A stretch of DNA of 5,864 bases from DAOVRL01 sp964459805. Lineage in GTDB: Bacteria > Planctomycetota > Phycisphaerae > Sedimentisphaerales > Anaerobacaceae. Position numbers and translations under genes: made by a program. Below, in pieces: positions 5,834 to 5,864 of this stretch; the first letter of the stretch is position 1, and each line of letters opens with the position of its first letter. Location: positions 1 through 5,864 of the forward strand of contig CAYWOD010000216.1 in the NCBI GenBank assembly GCA_964459805.1. The letters are read 5' to 3'. A model generated the notes under the pieces. The model was given only the letters and a program-made list of their open reading frames with translations. It did no database searches and was not told where the DNA came from.

Positions 5834-5864
5834 GGTGAAACCACGATTTTCAAAAATTTTTTCC

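Noticed and set aside
5846..5855. ATTTTCAAAA shared by both window ends (also at 105-114)
   Set aside because: A ten-base AT-rich match in AT-rich flanks. It is not long enough to suggest a circular overlap or a mobile-element end.

Overview
The window most likely comes from a Planctomycetota bacterium of class Phycisphaerae (Sedimentisphaerales-like). The main evidence is the protein at the right end. It combines GLUG repeats, a 'SFWDVNTSG...TTS.GGTPK.TAEM.TQSTF..AGWDF' tail and a degenerate dockerin-like 'DGIGFGDLMIFCEEWL' ending, a combination I know from predicted secreted proteins of that group. This is recalled family knowledge; I ran no search.

All supported genes are on the minus strand, so transcription runs right to left. 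At the right end (4791 to about 5819) is the 3' part of a GLUG-repeat protein gene, whose 5' end is not readable here. Next is a gene-free stretch (4384-4790) holding short palindromic repeats and a strongly C-rich (G-rich on the minus strand) leader. Then come three replication genes in series: dnaN (beta sliding clamp, 3280-4383), a DUF721/DciA-like gene (2876-3220) and gyrB (306-2786). Spacers are 59 and 89 bases. The left 305 bases hold no gene I can support.

The three replication genes fit one functional cluster. The clamp tethers the replicative polymerase, DUF721/DciA proteins act with the replicative helicase, and GyrB supplies the ATPase/TOPRIM half of DNA gyrase that removes positive supercoils ahead of the fork. 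The layout resembles the classical dnaA-dnaN-recF-DUF721-gyrB block, but recF is absent between dnaN and DUF721, and dnaA is not directly upstream of dnaN.

I found no CRISPR array, tRNA, rRNA, transposase or defence system. The most notable non-coding signal is a pair of short palindromes (4569-4596 and 4706-4732) with the same internal core. Their outer stems differ by compensating base changes, as expected for a dispersed REP-like repeat family. I do not see a clearly new biological system here.
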